Assembly (NCBI RefSeq): GCF_020991275.1
Contig: NZ_JAJLQY010000001.1
Span: 186,001 to 250,000, forward strand
Length of the DNA stretch: 64,000 nt
Direction of reading: 5' to 3'
DNA from: Actinocorallia sp. API 0066
Lineage (GTDB): Bacteria; Actinomycetota; Actinomycetes; Streptosporangiales; Streptosporangiaceae
The position numbers were made by a program, and so were the translations under genes. The notes under the pieces were generated by a model. It had not been told where the DNA came from and ran no database searches. It saw only the letters and a list, made by a program, of their open reading frames with translations. Positions 50,507 through 58,893 of this stretch are shown one piece after another (the stretch's first letter is position 1; each line of letters begins with the position of its first letter).

Positions 50507-52270
50507 GTGAATCTGATCAATCTGGAGAACGTCAGCAAGGCCTACGGGCCGAAGCCGCTGCTGGACGGGGTGTCGCTGGGCATCGAGTCCGGCATGCGGA
50601 TCGGCGTCGTCGGCCGCAACGGCTACGGCAAGTCGACGCTGATGAACATCATGGCGCGGACGGTCGAGGCCGACTCCGGACGCGTCACGCACACCGGCGG
50701 CCTGCGCCTGGCGATGCTGGTCCAGCGCGACGAGTTCGGCCCGGACGCGACGGTCCGCTCCGTCGTCATCGGTGACCGGGCCGAGCACGAGTGGGCGGGG
50801 GACACGCGGGTCCGCGACATCCTGTCCGGCCTGCTCACCGGGCTCGACCTGGACGCGCCGCTGGCGGGCATGTCGGGCGGGGAGAAGCGGCGGGTGTCGC
50901 TGGCCGCGCTGCTCGTCCCCGAGTCCGACGTGATCATGCTGGACGAGCCCACCAACCACCTCGACATCGAGGCGATCACCTGGCTGGCCCGGCACCTGCG
51001 GACGCGCCGCGAGGCCCTGGTCCTGGTGACGCACGACCGGTGGTTCCTGGACGAGGTGACCGACCGGACGTGGGAGGTCGTGGACGGCCGGGTCGAACGG
51101 TACGAAGGCGGATATTCCGCTTACGTCCTGGCCAAGGCGGAGCGGGCGCGGATCGCCGACGCGACCGAGGCCAAGCGGCAGAACCTCATGCGCAAGGAGC
51201 TCGCCTGGCTCCGGCGCGGCCCGCAGGCCCGCACGTCCAAGCCCAAGTTCCGGGTGGACGCCGCGCAGGCCCTCATCGCCGACGTGCCCCCGCTGCGCGA
51301 CCAGGTCGAGCTGACGAAGTTCGCCACCGCGCGGCTCGGCAAGACCGTCTACGACGTCGAGAACGTCTCCCTGGACATCGCGGGCAATCCGGTCTTCCGG
51401 CAGGTGACATGGCGGCTCGGGCCCGGCGACCGGATCGGGCTCGTCGGCGTCAACGGCAGCGGCAAGACGACGCTGCTCAAGCTGCTCGCGGGCACCCGGC
51501 AGCCGGACACGGGCCGGGTCGTGCGCGGCAGGACCGTCGCGCTCGCGCACCTCACCCAGGACCTCGCCGACCTCGACCCCACGCGGCGCGTCCTGGAGTC
51601 GGTCGAGGAGATCGCGCGGCGGATCACCGTCGGCAAGCGCGAGTGGACGGCCTCGCAGCTGCTGGAGCGGCTCGGATTCCGCGCCGACGCGCAGTGGAAG
51701 CAGGTCGGCGACCTCTCCGGCGGCGAGCGGCGCAGGCTCCAGATCCTGCGGCTGCTCATGGGCGAGCCCAACGTCATGCTGCTGGACGAGCCCACCAACG
51801 ACCTCGACATCGAGACGCTGACCGAGCTTGAGGACATCCTGGACGGCTGGCCCGGCACCCTCGTCGTCGTCAGCCACGACAGGTACTTCCTGGAGCGCGT
51901 CACCGACACCGTGCACGGGCTGCTCGGCGACGGGACGGTGCGGATGCTGCCCGGCGGCGTCGAGGAGTACCTTTCGCGGGTCGAGGCGGGCACGGTGTCG
52001 GCGATCCGGCAGGCGGCCCCCGAGGCGGCGGCTCCGGCGGCCAGGCCCGCGCAGTCGGCGACCAAGCTCGACTGGAAGACCCAGAAGGAGCTGGACCGGC
52101 TGGAACGCCAGCTCGACAAGCTGACCAGGCGGGAGGCCGAGCTGCACGCCCAGATGGCCGAGGCCGCCACCGACCACGCCCGGCTGCTCGACCTGGACGA
52201 CAAGCTCAAGGCCGTCCTCGCCGAGAAGGACGAGGTCGAGATGGCCTGGCTGGAACTCGCCGAAAGCTGA
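50507..52270 (+). CDS. ABC-F family ATPase (Uup-like)
   Basis: 587 residues with two ABC ATPase domains and no membrane segment. Domain 1: Walker A GRNGYGKST, signature MSGGEKRRVSLA, Walker B IMLDEPTNHLD. Domain 2: GVNGSGKTT, LSGGERRRLQIL, LLDEPTNDLD. The linker between them is charged (AKRQNLMRKELAWLRRG). The C-terminal 70 residues form a coiled coil (LDRLERQLDKLTRREAELHA) as in Uup/EttA relatives. ABC-F proteins act on ribosomes in translation or antibiotic protection; Uup-like members bind DNA or ribosomes. GTG start. Confidence 0.92.
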   Translation: MNLINLENVSKAYGPKPLLDGVSLGIESGMRIGVVGRNGYGKSTLMNIMARTVEADSGRVTHTGGLRLAMLVQRDEFGPDATVRSVVIGDRAEHEWAGDTRVRDILSGLLTGLDLDAPLAGMSGGEKRRVSLAALLVPESDVIMLDEPTNHLDIEAITWLARHLRTRREALVLVTHDRWFLDEVTDRTWEVVDGRVERYEGGYSAYVLAKAERARIADATEAKRQNLMRKELAWLRRGPQARTSKPKFRVDAAQALIADVPPLRDQVELTKFATARLGKTVYDVENVSLDIAGNPVFRQVTWRLGPGDRIGLVGVNGSGKTTLLKLLAGTRQPDTGRVVRGRTVALAHLTQDLADLDPTRRVLESVEEIARRITVGKREWTASQLLERLGFRADAQWKQVGDLSGGERRRLQILRLLMGEPNVMLLDEPTNDLDIETLTELEDILDGWPGTLVVVSHDRYFLERVTDTVHGLLGDGTVRMLPGGVEEYLSRVEAGTVSAIRQAAPEAAAPAARPAQSATKLDWKTQKELDRLERQLDKLTRREAELHAQMAEAATDHARLLDLDDKLKAVLAEKDEVEMAWLELAES

Positions 52271-52372
52271 CCCGCACAGGGCTCCCCACCCGACGAGGCC
52301 GGATGGACGGCGCTGGAAGCGCGTCGAACCGCACGGACCAGGAGGGAAGGCGCTGTAAACCGACCGTTCGGC

Positions 52373-52861
52373 TTACCGGTCGAACGGGACGAGCAGGGTC
52401 CGCAGGAGGTCGGCGAGCTGCTTCTGCTCGGTCTCGGTGAGCGTGGCGAGCAGCTCGCGCTCCCTGTCGATCAGGTCGGAGAACGCGGCGTCCACCCGGG
52501 CCCTGCCGACGTCGGTGAGGCGCACCTGGACACCGCGCTTGTCTGCGGGGTCGGGGTGCCGCTCGACGAGCCCGGCGGCGGTGAGCCTGTCGATCCGGTT
52601 CGTCATGGTGCCCGACGTGACGAGCGTGGCGCGCAGCAGTTGGCCGGGGTTCAGCTGGTAGGGCGGCCCGGCCCGGCGCAGCGCCGTCAGCACGTCGAAC
52701 TCCCACGACTCCATCTCGTGGGCGGCGAACACCGCGCGGCGGGCACGGTCCAGGTGCCGGGAGAGCCGTGACACCCGGCTCAGCACGTGCAGGGGCTGGA
52801 CGTCGAGTTCGGGGCGCTCGGTCCGCCACGCCGCGACAAGCCGGTCGACCTCGTCCTCCAT
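52373..52861 (-). CDS. MarR-family transcriptional regulator
   Basis: 162 residues with the winged-helix MarR fold: FDVLTALRRAGPPYQLNPGQ, LRATLVTSGTMTNRIDRL as recognition helix, and the wing AAGLVERHPDPADKRGVQVRLT. A palindromic site of 18 bp lies 17 bp upstream of its start and recurs twice in the promoter of the SAM methyltransferase at 53596, so it probably represses both. No Cys in the ligand region points to thiol sensing; the signal is unknown. Confidence 0.94.
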   Translation of the reverse strand: MEDEVDRLVAAWRTERPELDVQPLHVLSRVSRLSRHLDRARRAVFAAHEMESWEFDVLTALRRAGPPYQLNPGQLLRATLVTSGTMTNRIDRLTAAGLVERHPDPADKRGVQVRLTDVGRARVDAAFSDLIDRERELLATLTETEQKQLADLLRTLLVPFDR

Positions 52862-52877
52862 GGGTGAACCCTACCTG

Positions 52878-52895
52878 TATCTCGACATCAAGACA
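52878..52895. promoter_or_regulatory. MarR operator 1 (autoregulatory)
   Basis: TATCTCGACATCAAGACA, an imperfect palindrome (reverse TGTCTTGATGTCGAGATA), lies directly upstream of the marR start. It shares its pattern with 53554-53571 and 53589-53606. Confidence 0.75.
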
Positions 52896-52931
52896 CAGGG
52901 CGATCCCCCGCTGGGTGGGGCGTGGCTCCGG

Positions 52932-53111
52932 TCACCCGTCCTCGACCGCGTCGAGCGCGTCGAGGAGCCGCTCCAGCCGGGCCGACGCGCTCCGCGTGAC
53001 GGCCTCCGCCGAGCCCGTCAGGTACCCGGCCTCGACCATCGCCTCGCGCATGGCCTCCTCCATCATGCCCACGGCGAGCCCGAACGGGATCAGCCTCTCC
53101 GCACCCGACAT
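52932..53111 (-). CDS. Small hypothetical protein
   Basis: 59 residues from the ATG at 53111, which has an excellent GGAGGGAGGG ribosome site. It is helical and amphipathic (LIPFGLAVGMMEEAMREAMV, then SASARLERLLDALDAVEDG) with no membrane segment or signal. It lies upstream of marR on the same strand with the MarR operator in the gap of about 70 bp, so it may be part of the same transcription unit or feed into it. No family recognised. Confidence 0.6.
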   Translation of the reverse strand: MSGAERLIPFGLAVGMMEEAMREAMVEAGYLTGSAEAVTRSASARLERLLDALDAVEDG

Positions 53112-53553
53112 GAGCCCTCCCTCCGGGGACACCCGACCCCCTGCCGAACGGCGACGCACCGCGACCGGCCCACCACGCGGCGCGTGCCGGACCGGACGGC
53201 CTCATCCTGCCGTCCCGGGGCCCCGTCTGTCAGGCTTGCGGGGAAAATCCCCGCCCACTTCCCTTCCGATCCACCCGCCTTTCCGGCTCTTCTTCCGCCC
53301 CGTTCCGGGGTTCCCTTCCGGCCCGGCCTTCCCCAGCTCCACCACCTGCCCGTCGCCTTCTTCGCCGCCACTGGAATTTTTCAGATCCGCCCGCCCGCTT
53401 TTGCCCCCGCCGACCCGCGACGGCCTTTCTCCGGCCCGCCCGGCCCGTTTTCCACAGCCCCTCAACCCGTCTTGACTCGAACATAGTATCGTGTCCAACA
53501 TCACATCGGTACGCGGGTGGGGGCGGAAGGCGGGGGTGGAAGGAGGAAAAGGA
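53112..53553. other. Non-coding region upstream of tam
   Basis: About 440 bp without a supported gene. Pyrimidine-rich stretches (53220-53460) give long but improbable Pro/Ser frames. Around 53465-53500 a relatively A/T-rich patch (ttgactcgaacatagtatcg) could contain a promoter. The MarR-controlled tam promoter starts at 53554. Confidence 0.4.
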
Positions 53554-53606
53554 CATCTTGACGTCGAGACAGTTGTGTTGCGATGATGTGTCTTGATGTC
53601 AAGAGA
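53554..53606 (+). promoter_or_regulatory. tam promoter with two MarR operators; probably leaderless
   Basis: Two MarR-type palindromes, CATCTTGACGTCGAGACA (53554-53571) and TGTCTTGATGTCAAGAGA (53589-53606), share the pattern of the marR operator. The first contains a TTGACG -35 (53558-53563). A GATGAT -10-like hexamer follows after 18 bp (53582-53587), placing transcription start at about the ATG (53596) inside the second operator. No ribosome site is visible, so the mRNA is probably leaderless. Confidence 0.65.
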
Positions 53607-54342
53607 TGCCTGGGATCCCGAGCGGTACGGGGCGTTCTCCGCGGAGCGGGGAAGGCCCTTCGCCGAGCTGGCCGCCCGGGTGCGGGTGAAGGACCCGCGC
53701 CGGGTGGTGGATCTGGGCTGCGGCGACGGAAGGCTCACCGCGACACTCGCCGAGCGCTGGCCCGCCGCACGGGTGCAGGGCGTCGACTCCTCACCCGCGA
53801 TGGTCGAGGCGGCCCGGCGTGTCCCCGGCATCGACGTCGTCCTCGCCGATCTCGCCGCCTGGCGGCCCGCCGCCCCGGTCGACGTGATCGTCTCCAACGC
53901 GGCGCTGCACTGGGTGCCGGGGCATCTCGACCTGTTCGAGCACTGGGTCGGCGCGCTCAACCCCGGCGGCGTGTTCGCCTTCCAGGTGCCGGGCAACTTC
54001 GGCGCGCCCAGCCACACCCTGCTGCGCGCGACGGCCGAGGCCCACGGCGTCGCCCTGGACTGGCCGTCCGTAGCCGAGCCCGCCGCCTACCTGGCCGCCC
54101 TGACGGCCCTGGGCTGCGCGGCCGACGTCTGGGAGACGACCTACCTCCAGGTCCTCAAGGGCGACGACGCCGTCCTGGCATGGATGCGCGGAACGGCCCT
54201 ACGCCCCGTCCTGGCCGCCCTCGAAGACCCCACCGATTTCCTCGCCGACTACCGGACGAGGCTGCGCGGGTCCTACCCGCCAACAGAACACGGAACGGTC
54301 TTCCCGTTCCGCAGGATCTTCGCCGTGGCCCGAAGATCCTGA
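53596..54342 (+). CDS. tam: Trans-aconitate 2-methyltransferase-like SAM methyltransferase
   Basis: 248-residue class I methyltransferase. SAM motif I is VVDLGCGDGRLTATLAERWP, followed by VQGVDSSPAMVEAARR and DVIVSNAALHWVPGHLDLF, which are typical of Tam, as are the C-terminal GTALRPVLAALEDPTDFLADY and the Phe-Pro-Phe-Arg ending. Tam methyl-esterifies trans-aconitate, an inhibitor of aconitase. The start is embedded in a MarR operator, so expression is tied to the upstream marR gene. Exact substrate is inferred. Confidence 0.85.
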   Translation: MSRDAWDPERYGAFSAERGRPFAELAARVRVKDPRRVVDLGCGDGRLTATLAERWPAARVQGVDSSPAMVEAARRVPGIDVVLADLAAWRPAAPVDVIVSNAALHWVPGHLDLFEHWVGALNPGGVFAFQVPGNFGAPSHTLLRATAEAHGVALDWPSVAEPAAYLAALTALGCAADVWETTYLQVLKGDDAVLAWMRGTALRPVLAALEDPTDFLADYRTRLRGSYPPTEHGTVFPFRRIFAVARRS

Positions 54343-54615
54343 TCCGAAACGAGGTGCCGCCCGCAGTGGGAGGAAAGCGGCTCAACATTCCCCTGCGGTG
54401 CTGCCGACTCCCGTAGCGGGCGGCACCTACGCAAGGAAGGCGGCCCACCCGGCCGCCCCCCGCCCGGCTCCGTACCAAGAACCGGGACCCAGCCGGCGGC
54501 CGCGTGGAAAACCTCCTCGCGGCCCGCCGGTCTTCTTATGCCAGCCCCCTCGCACAGCGCGCGCACAACGCCCCGAAGAAATCGGCCGATCGAAAACCCT
54601 CCGAGTGCTCCCGGG
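54343..54615. other. Gap between tam and the structured repeat
   Basis: No supported gene. Frames in this stretch are arginine/proline-rich shadows. The region leads into the structured element at 54616-54702. Confidence 0.4.
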
Positions 54616-54702
54616 CCTGGCGGTCGGGCGCCCCCGGTGTCGCCCCGGAGGCCGCCAGGCCGGAGGGGCGGCGCCGGGCTCGCAAGGCGCCCGGCCGTCA
54701 GG
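54616..54702 (+). ncRNA. Structured repeat element, copy 1 (upstream of the desaturase)
   Basis: Outer stem of 17 bp (54616-54632 with 54686-54702, two G-U pairs) stacks directly on an inner stem of 14 bp (54633-54646 with 54665-54678). The 18-nt loop contains a small GGCC hairpin. A 7-nt bulge CTCGCAA sits only on the 3' side (54679-54685). Copy 2 at 60007-60096 has the same architecture, the same bulge and compensatory stem changes. The tail CCAATAA follows both. It could be a cis-regulatory RNA, a terminator-like element or a small palindromic repeat; orientation is nominal. Confidence 0.6.
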
Positions 54703-54763
54703 CCAATAAAACTGGTGAATACATGTTCACCGTGTGTGTTTGGGATTTTGCCCTCCGGAGTCT

Positions 54764-54783
54764 TACGGTCCTACGGGACCGTA
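54764..54783. promoter_or_regulatory. Palindromic operator upstream of the desaturase
   Basis: TACGGTCC-tacg-GGACCGTA is a perfect 8-bp inverted repeat 47 bp before the desaturase start. A smaller TACG-ttgg-CGTA repeat follows at 54787-54798. The size fits a TetR operator, and two TetR genes follow the desaturase. Confidence 0.55.
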
Positions 54784-54829
54784 GGTTACGTTGGCGTAGC
54801 AACACTTTCCGGACGAGAGACGTACCTAC

Positions 54830-55759
54830 GTGACCGCTACCTCCTTCGCCAGCGCACCGCTGAGCGACCTTTCCGACAACCGCAACGGGACCAAGCACAA
54901 GGTCCTCGTCGCGCTCTTCACCGGAGTGCCGCTCCTCGCGCTGGCGGCGGCGGTGCCGTTCGCCTGGGGCTGGGCCCTGGGCTGGAGCGACATCGTTATC
55001 GCCGCGGTGTTCTACTTCCTGTCCGCGGGCGGGATCACCATCGGCTACCACCGGTACTTCACCCACGGTTCGTTCAAGGTCGGCCGCCCGATGCGGGTCT
55101 TCCTGGCCGTCTGCGGGTCCCTGGCCGTCGAGGGTCCGGTGCTGAACTGGGTCGCCGACCACCGCAGGCACCACAAGTTCTCCGACAAGGAGGGCGACCC
55201 GCACTCGCCGTGGAAGTACGGCGACGGCGCGGTCGCGCTGTTCAAGGGCCTCGTCTGGTCGCACTACGGCTGGCTGTACGCGAACAAGGCGACCAACGTC
55301 GACAAGTACGCCAAGGACCTCAAGAACGACCCGGACCTGCGCCGGGTGCACAACTCGTTCGGCCTGATCGTCGCGGGCACGTTCCTGCTCCCGGCCGCGA
55401 TCGGCGGCCTGGTGACGATGTCCTGGGCCGGGTTCTTCACCGCGCTGTTCTGGGCGGGGCTGGTCCGGGTCAGCCTGGTCCAGCACGTCACGTGGTCGAT
55501 CAACTCGATCTGCCACACCTTCGGCGACACCCCGTTCGCCTCCCGCGACCAGGCGAGGAACGTCTGGTGGCTGGCGATCCCGTCGCTCGGCGAGTCCTGG
55601 CACAACCTGCACCACGCGGACCCGACGGCGGCCCGCCACGGTGTGCTCAAGGGCCAGGTCGACATCAGCGCCCGGACCATCTGGATCTTCGAGAAGCTCG
55701 GCCTGGCCTGGGATGTGCGTTGGCCGAGTAGGGAGCGCCTGGACGCCAAACGCGCTTAA
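54830..55759 (+). CDS. Membrane fatty-acid desaturase (acyl-CoA delta-9 type)
   Basis: 309 residues with four hydrophobic helices and the three His boxes of the membrane desaturase superfamily: HRYFTH (near residue 75), HRRHHKFSD (near 111) and HNLHH (near 261). DPHSPW and VRVSLVQHVTWSINSICH are typical of stearoyl-CoA-desaturase-like DesA3 proteins. It introduces a cis double bond into saturated acyl chains using a diiron centre, with electrons from an external reductase. GTG start. A palindrome at 54764-54783 and the structured repeat lie upstream; two TetR genes follow on the same strand. Confidence 0.93.
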   Translation: MTATSFASAPLSDLSDNRNGTKHKVLVALFTGVPLLALAAAVPFAWGWALGWSDIVIAAVFYFLSAGGITIGYHRYFTHGSFKVGRPMRVFLAVCGSLAVEGPVLNWVADHRRHHKFSDKEGDPHSPWKYGDGAVALFKGLVWSHYGWLYANKATNVDKYAKDLKNDPDLRRVHNSFGLIVAGTFLLPAAIGGLVTMSWAGFFTALFWAGLVRVSLVQHVTWSINSICHTFGDTPFASRDQARNVWWLAIPSLGESWHNLHHADPTAARHGVLKGQVDISARTIWIFEKLGLAWDVRWPSRERLDAKRA

Positions 55760-55770
55760 GGTCTTGGACC

Positions 55771-56505
55771 ATGAGTGACTCCCGAAGACGGCGCATGTCC
55801 GCGAGTGAGCGGCGAGAGCAGTTGCTTGGCGTCGGCCGGGAGCTGTTCGCCGAACGGGGGTTCGACGGGACGTCGGTGGAGGAGATCGCCGCCAAGGCGG
55901 GGGTCTCCAAGCCGGTCGTCTACGAGCACTTCGGAGGCAAGGAAGGGCTCTACGCGGTCGTCGTGGACCGCGAGATGGAACGGCTGCTCGCTTCCGTCAC
56001 CGCCGCCCTGACGACCGAGGCCCCCTACCGGCGCAAGCTCGAACTCGGCGCGATGGCGCTCCTGGAGTACATCGAGGAGAGCAGCGCCGGGTTCCGCATC
56101 CTGGTCCGCGACTCGCACGGCACCGGCGCGGGCAGTTACGCCAGCCTGCTGTCGGAGATCGCCAGCGAGGTCGAGTACCTGCTCGGCCGCGAGTTCGACG
56201 ACCACGGCCTGGACGAGAAGGCCGCCCCGATGTACGCGCAGATGCTCGTCGGGATGATCTCCCTGGCGGGCCAGTGGTGGCTGGACTCGCGCAGGCCGCG
56301 CCGTGAGGACGTGGCCGCGCACGTGGTGAACCTCGCCTGGAACGGCCTTTCGCACCTGGAGGCCAAGCCCACCCTTGATCCGCGCCGCCGTGCCAAGGAG
56401 CGGGAGCGGGCCGAGCGCCGTCAGGAGAAGGACAGGGCCAGGGCCGAGAAGGCGTTGGAGCGGGCGCGCCGCAGGGCGGCCAGGGAGGCCGCCGTAGAGG
56501 TCTGA
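55771..56505 (+). CDS. TetR-family regulator, first of a tandem pair
   Basis: 244 residues. The N-terminal HTH is SASERREQLLGVGRELFAER with GTSVEEIAAKAGVSKPVVYEHFGGKEGLYAVVVD. It is followed by a ligand-binding domain rich in conserved blocks (EYIEESSAGFRILVRDSH, MYAQMLVGMISLAGQWWLDS). It ends in a long basic/acidic coiled coil (AKERERAERRQEKDRARAEK) missing from its twin. It starts 11 bp after the desaturase stop, so the two are probably co-transcribed, and it is a candidate regulator of the palindrome at 54764. Confidence 0.93.
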   Translation: MSDSRRRRMSASERREQLLGVGRELFAERGFDGTSVEEIAAKAGVSKPVVYEHFGGKEGLYAVVVDREMERLLASVTAALTTEAPYRRKLELGAMALLEYIEESSAGFRILVRDSHGTGAGSYASLLSEIASEVEYLLGREFDDHGLDEKAAPMYAQMLVGMISLAGQWWLDSRRPRREDVAAHVVNLAWNGLSHLEAKPTLDPRRRAKERERAERRQEKDRARAEKALERARRRAAREAAVEV

Positions 56506-56529
56506 GCCGCCGCCGGGCATGATGGTCCG

Positions 56530-57162
56530 GTGGCGGAGCGGCGTAAGCGGATGACGGGCAAGGAGCGGCGGGAGCAGCTCGTCGAGATCGGCCGCGCGCT
56601 GTTCGCGGAGCGGGGTTTCGACGGGACGGCGGTGGAGGAGATCGCCGCCAAGGCCGGGGTGTCCAAGCCCGTCGTCTACGAGCACTTCGGCGGCAAGGAG
56701 GGCCTGTACGCGGTCGTGGTCGACCGCGAGATGGCCCGGCTGCTGAGCATGGTCACCCAGGGCATGGCCGACGGCCTGCACTACCGGGGCAAGCTGGAGG
56801 GCGCCGCCCTGGCGCTGCTGGAGTACATCGAGGAGAGCACGGACGGCTTCCGCATCCTCGTCCGCGACTCGCACGCCGCGTCCGGGACGGGCACCTTCGC
56901 CAGCCTGATCAGCGACATCGCCACCCACGTGGAGTACCTGCTCGTCGAGGAGTTCGAGCGGCACGGCCGGGACGGCCGCCTCGCCCCCATGTACGCGCAG
57001 ATGCTCGTCGGCATGGTCGCGATGACGGGCCAGTGGTGGCTTGAGGTCCGCAAGCCGCGCCGTGAGGAGGTCGCCGCCCACCTCGTGAACCTCGCCTGGA
57101 ACGGTCTCTCGCGCCTGGAGCCCGCCCCAAGGCTGCGGCCCCGCTCCCGCAAGACCAAGTAA
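56530..57162 (+). CDS. TetR-family regulator, second of a tandem pair
   Basis: 210 residues, a close paralogue of the preceding gene: the HTH is almost identical (GTAVEEIAAKAGVSKPVVYE), and ligand-domain blocks recur (EYIEESTDGFRILVRDSHAA, MYAQMLVGMVAMTGQWWLEV). It lacks the charged C-terminal extension. The start is GTG, 24 bp after the first TetR gene. The near-identity of the recognition helices predicts overlapping DNA sites. tRNA-Gln and glmU follow. Confidence 0.93.
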   Translation: MAERRKRMTGKERREQLVEIGRALFAERGFDGTAVEEIAAKAGVSKPVVYEHFGGKEGLYAVVVDREMARLLSMVTQGMADGLHYRGKLEGAALALLEYIEESTDGFRILVRDSHAASGTGTFASLISDIATHVEYLLVEEFERHGRDGRLAPMYAQMLVGMVAMTGQWWLEVRKPRREEVAAHLVNLAWNGLSRLEPAPRLRPRSRKTK

Positions 57163-57221
57163 CGGGGTGAGGGTCAAGGGCCCGGAACGGTATCGTTGCC
57201 TTGGTCGCGGGTTCGCGACGG

Positions 57222-57293
57222 TCCGGCGTGGTGTAATCGGCAGCACTAGGGTTTTTGGTGCCCTCTGTTCAGGTTCGAGTCCTGGCGCCGGAG
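57222..57293 (+). tRNA. tRNA-Gln(TTG)
   Basis: 72-nt cloverleaf. The acceptor TCCGGCG pairs with CGCCGGA, the discriminator is G as expected for glutamine, the anticodon arm AGGGT/GCCCT encloses TTTTGGT (anticodon TTG), and the T-loop is TTCGAGT. CCA is not encoded. It lies just before glmU. Confidence 0.93.
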
Positions 57294-57453
57294 CCGGGGT
57301 TCTGGGTGCCCGGTGGGGCCGCCGGTGCAGGCGGCCCTCTGACCGGGCGGTACTCTTTGTTCATGTCAGGTGGGTTACGCCCCGGCGAAGTTCTGCCGCC
57401 GCCTCGCCCGCCCAGTCGCACCAGTCCCATCCGCGAAGCCCAGGAGCCACTTA

Positions 57454-58893
57454 GTGAGCCCGGCCGCAGTCATCGTCCTCGCCGCGGGTGAGGGCACCCG
57501 CATGAGATCCCGTACCTCCAAGGTCCTGCACGAGCTGGGCGGCAGGAGCATGCTCGGGCATGTCCTGGCCGCCGCCGACACGCTGGCGCCCGACCGGACG
57601 CTCGTTGTCGTCGGGCACCGGCGCGAGCAGGTGATCGCCCATCTCGCGGAGATCCACCCCGCCGCCGTCCCCGTCGTGCAGGAGCGCCAGGGGGGCACCG
57701 GGCACGCCGTGCGCACCGCCCTGGAGGCCGCGGGCGCGCTCGACGGCACCGTCGTCGTCACCAACGGCGACCACCCGCTGATCACCGGCGAGACGCTGCG
57801 CGACCTCGTGGGGCAGCACGAGCGCGACGGCAACGCTGTGACAGTGCTCACCACCGACGTGCCCGAGCCGACGGGCTACGGCCGGATCCTGCGCGGCTCG
57901 GACGGCGCCGTCACCGGCATCGTCGAGCACAAGGACGCCACCGAAGAGCAGCGCGCGATCACCGAGATCAACGTCGGCATGTACGCGTTCGACGGGGCGC
58001 TGCTCGCGGGCGCGCTGAAGCGGTTGACCACCGACAACGCGGGGGGTGAGGAGTATCTCACCGACGCCCTCGCCATCCTGCGCGGCGACGGGCACCGCGC
58101 GGGCGCGTCCAAGGTCGCCGACTGGGTCGAGACCCTGGGCGTCAACGACCGCGTCCAGCTCGCCGAGGCCCGCCGCCTCCTCAACGACCGGATCCTGACG
58201 CGCCTCATGCGCGCGGGCGTCACGGTCGTCGATCCGGCGACCGCCTGGGTGGACGTGCAGGTGCGCGTCGAGGCGGACGCCACCCTGCATCAGAACGTCA
58301 GGTTGCACGGGAGTACGGTGGTCGCCGCGGGCGCGCAGGTCGGCCCGGACACCACCCTCACCGACACCGTCGTCGGCGAGGACGCGCGGGTGCTCAACTC
58401 CGTGGCGGTCGGGGCCGAGATCGGTCCCGAGGCGACGGTCGGGCCCTTCGCCTATCTGCGTCCGGACGCCAGGCTCGCCCGCAAGGCCAAGGCCGGCGCC
58501 TACGTGGAGATCAAGAACTCCGAGGTGGGCGAGGGGTCGAAGGTGCCGCACCTGACTTACGTCGGGGACGCGACCATCGGCGCCGGGTCCAACATCGGGG
58601 CGGGCTGCGTCTTCGTCAACTACGACGGCGTCGCCAAGCACCGCACCGTCGTGGGCGACCACGTCCGCGTCGGCAGCGACAACATGCTCGTCGCCCCCGT
58701 CACCATCGGGGACGGCAGCTACACAGCGGCCGGATCAGTGATCATCAAGGATGTACCGCCCGGGGCGATGGCCGTGGCCCGCGGGCAGCAGCGCAACGTT
58801 GAGGGCTGGGTCGAGCGCAAGCGCGCCGGTACCGCCGCCGCCGACGCGGCGAAACGAGCGCGTGAGAACAACACCCAGGAGGGGGACAAGTGA
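57454..58893 (+). CDS. glmU: Bifunctional GlmU: N-acetylglucosamine-1-phosphate uridyltransferase / glucosamine-1-phosphate acetyltransferase
   Basis: 479 residues. The N-terminal uridyltransferase starts VIVLAAGEGTRMRSRTSKVLH and has QGGTGHAVRTAL and TNGDHPLI (the usual GDVPLL variant). The C-terminal left-handed beta-helix acetyltransferase shows hexapeptide repeats and the active-site block AYVEIKNSEVGEGSKVPHLT, then GAGSNIGAGCVFVNYDG. It makes UDP-GlcNAc for peptidoglycan and other glycans. The GTG at 57454 has AGGAG 8 nt upstream. The stop overlaps the prs start (GTGA), so the two are translationally coupled. Confidence 0.97.
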   Translation: MSPAAVIVLAAGEGTRMRSRTSKVLHELGGRSMLGHVLAAADTLAPDRTLVVVGHRREQVIAHLAEIHPAAVPVVQERQGGTGHAVRTALEAAGALDGTVVVTNGDHPLITGETLRDLVGQHERDGNAVTVLTTDVPEPTGYGRILRGSDGAVTGIVEHKDATEEQRAITEINVGMYAFDGALLAGALKRLTTDNAGGEEYLTDALAILRGDGHRAGASKVADWVETLGVNDRVQLAEARRLLNDRILTRLMRAGVTVVDPATAWVDVQVRVEADATLHQNVRLHGSTVVAAGAQVGPDTTLTDTVVGEDARVLNSVAVGAEIGPEATVGPFAYLRPDARLARKAKAGAYVEIKNSEVGEGSKVPHLTYVGDATIGAGSNIGAGCVFVNYDGVAKHRTVVGDHVRVGSDNMLVAPVTIGDGSYTAAGSVIIKDVPPGAMAVARGQQRNVEGWVERKRAGTAAADAAKRARENNTQEGDK

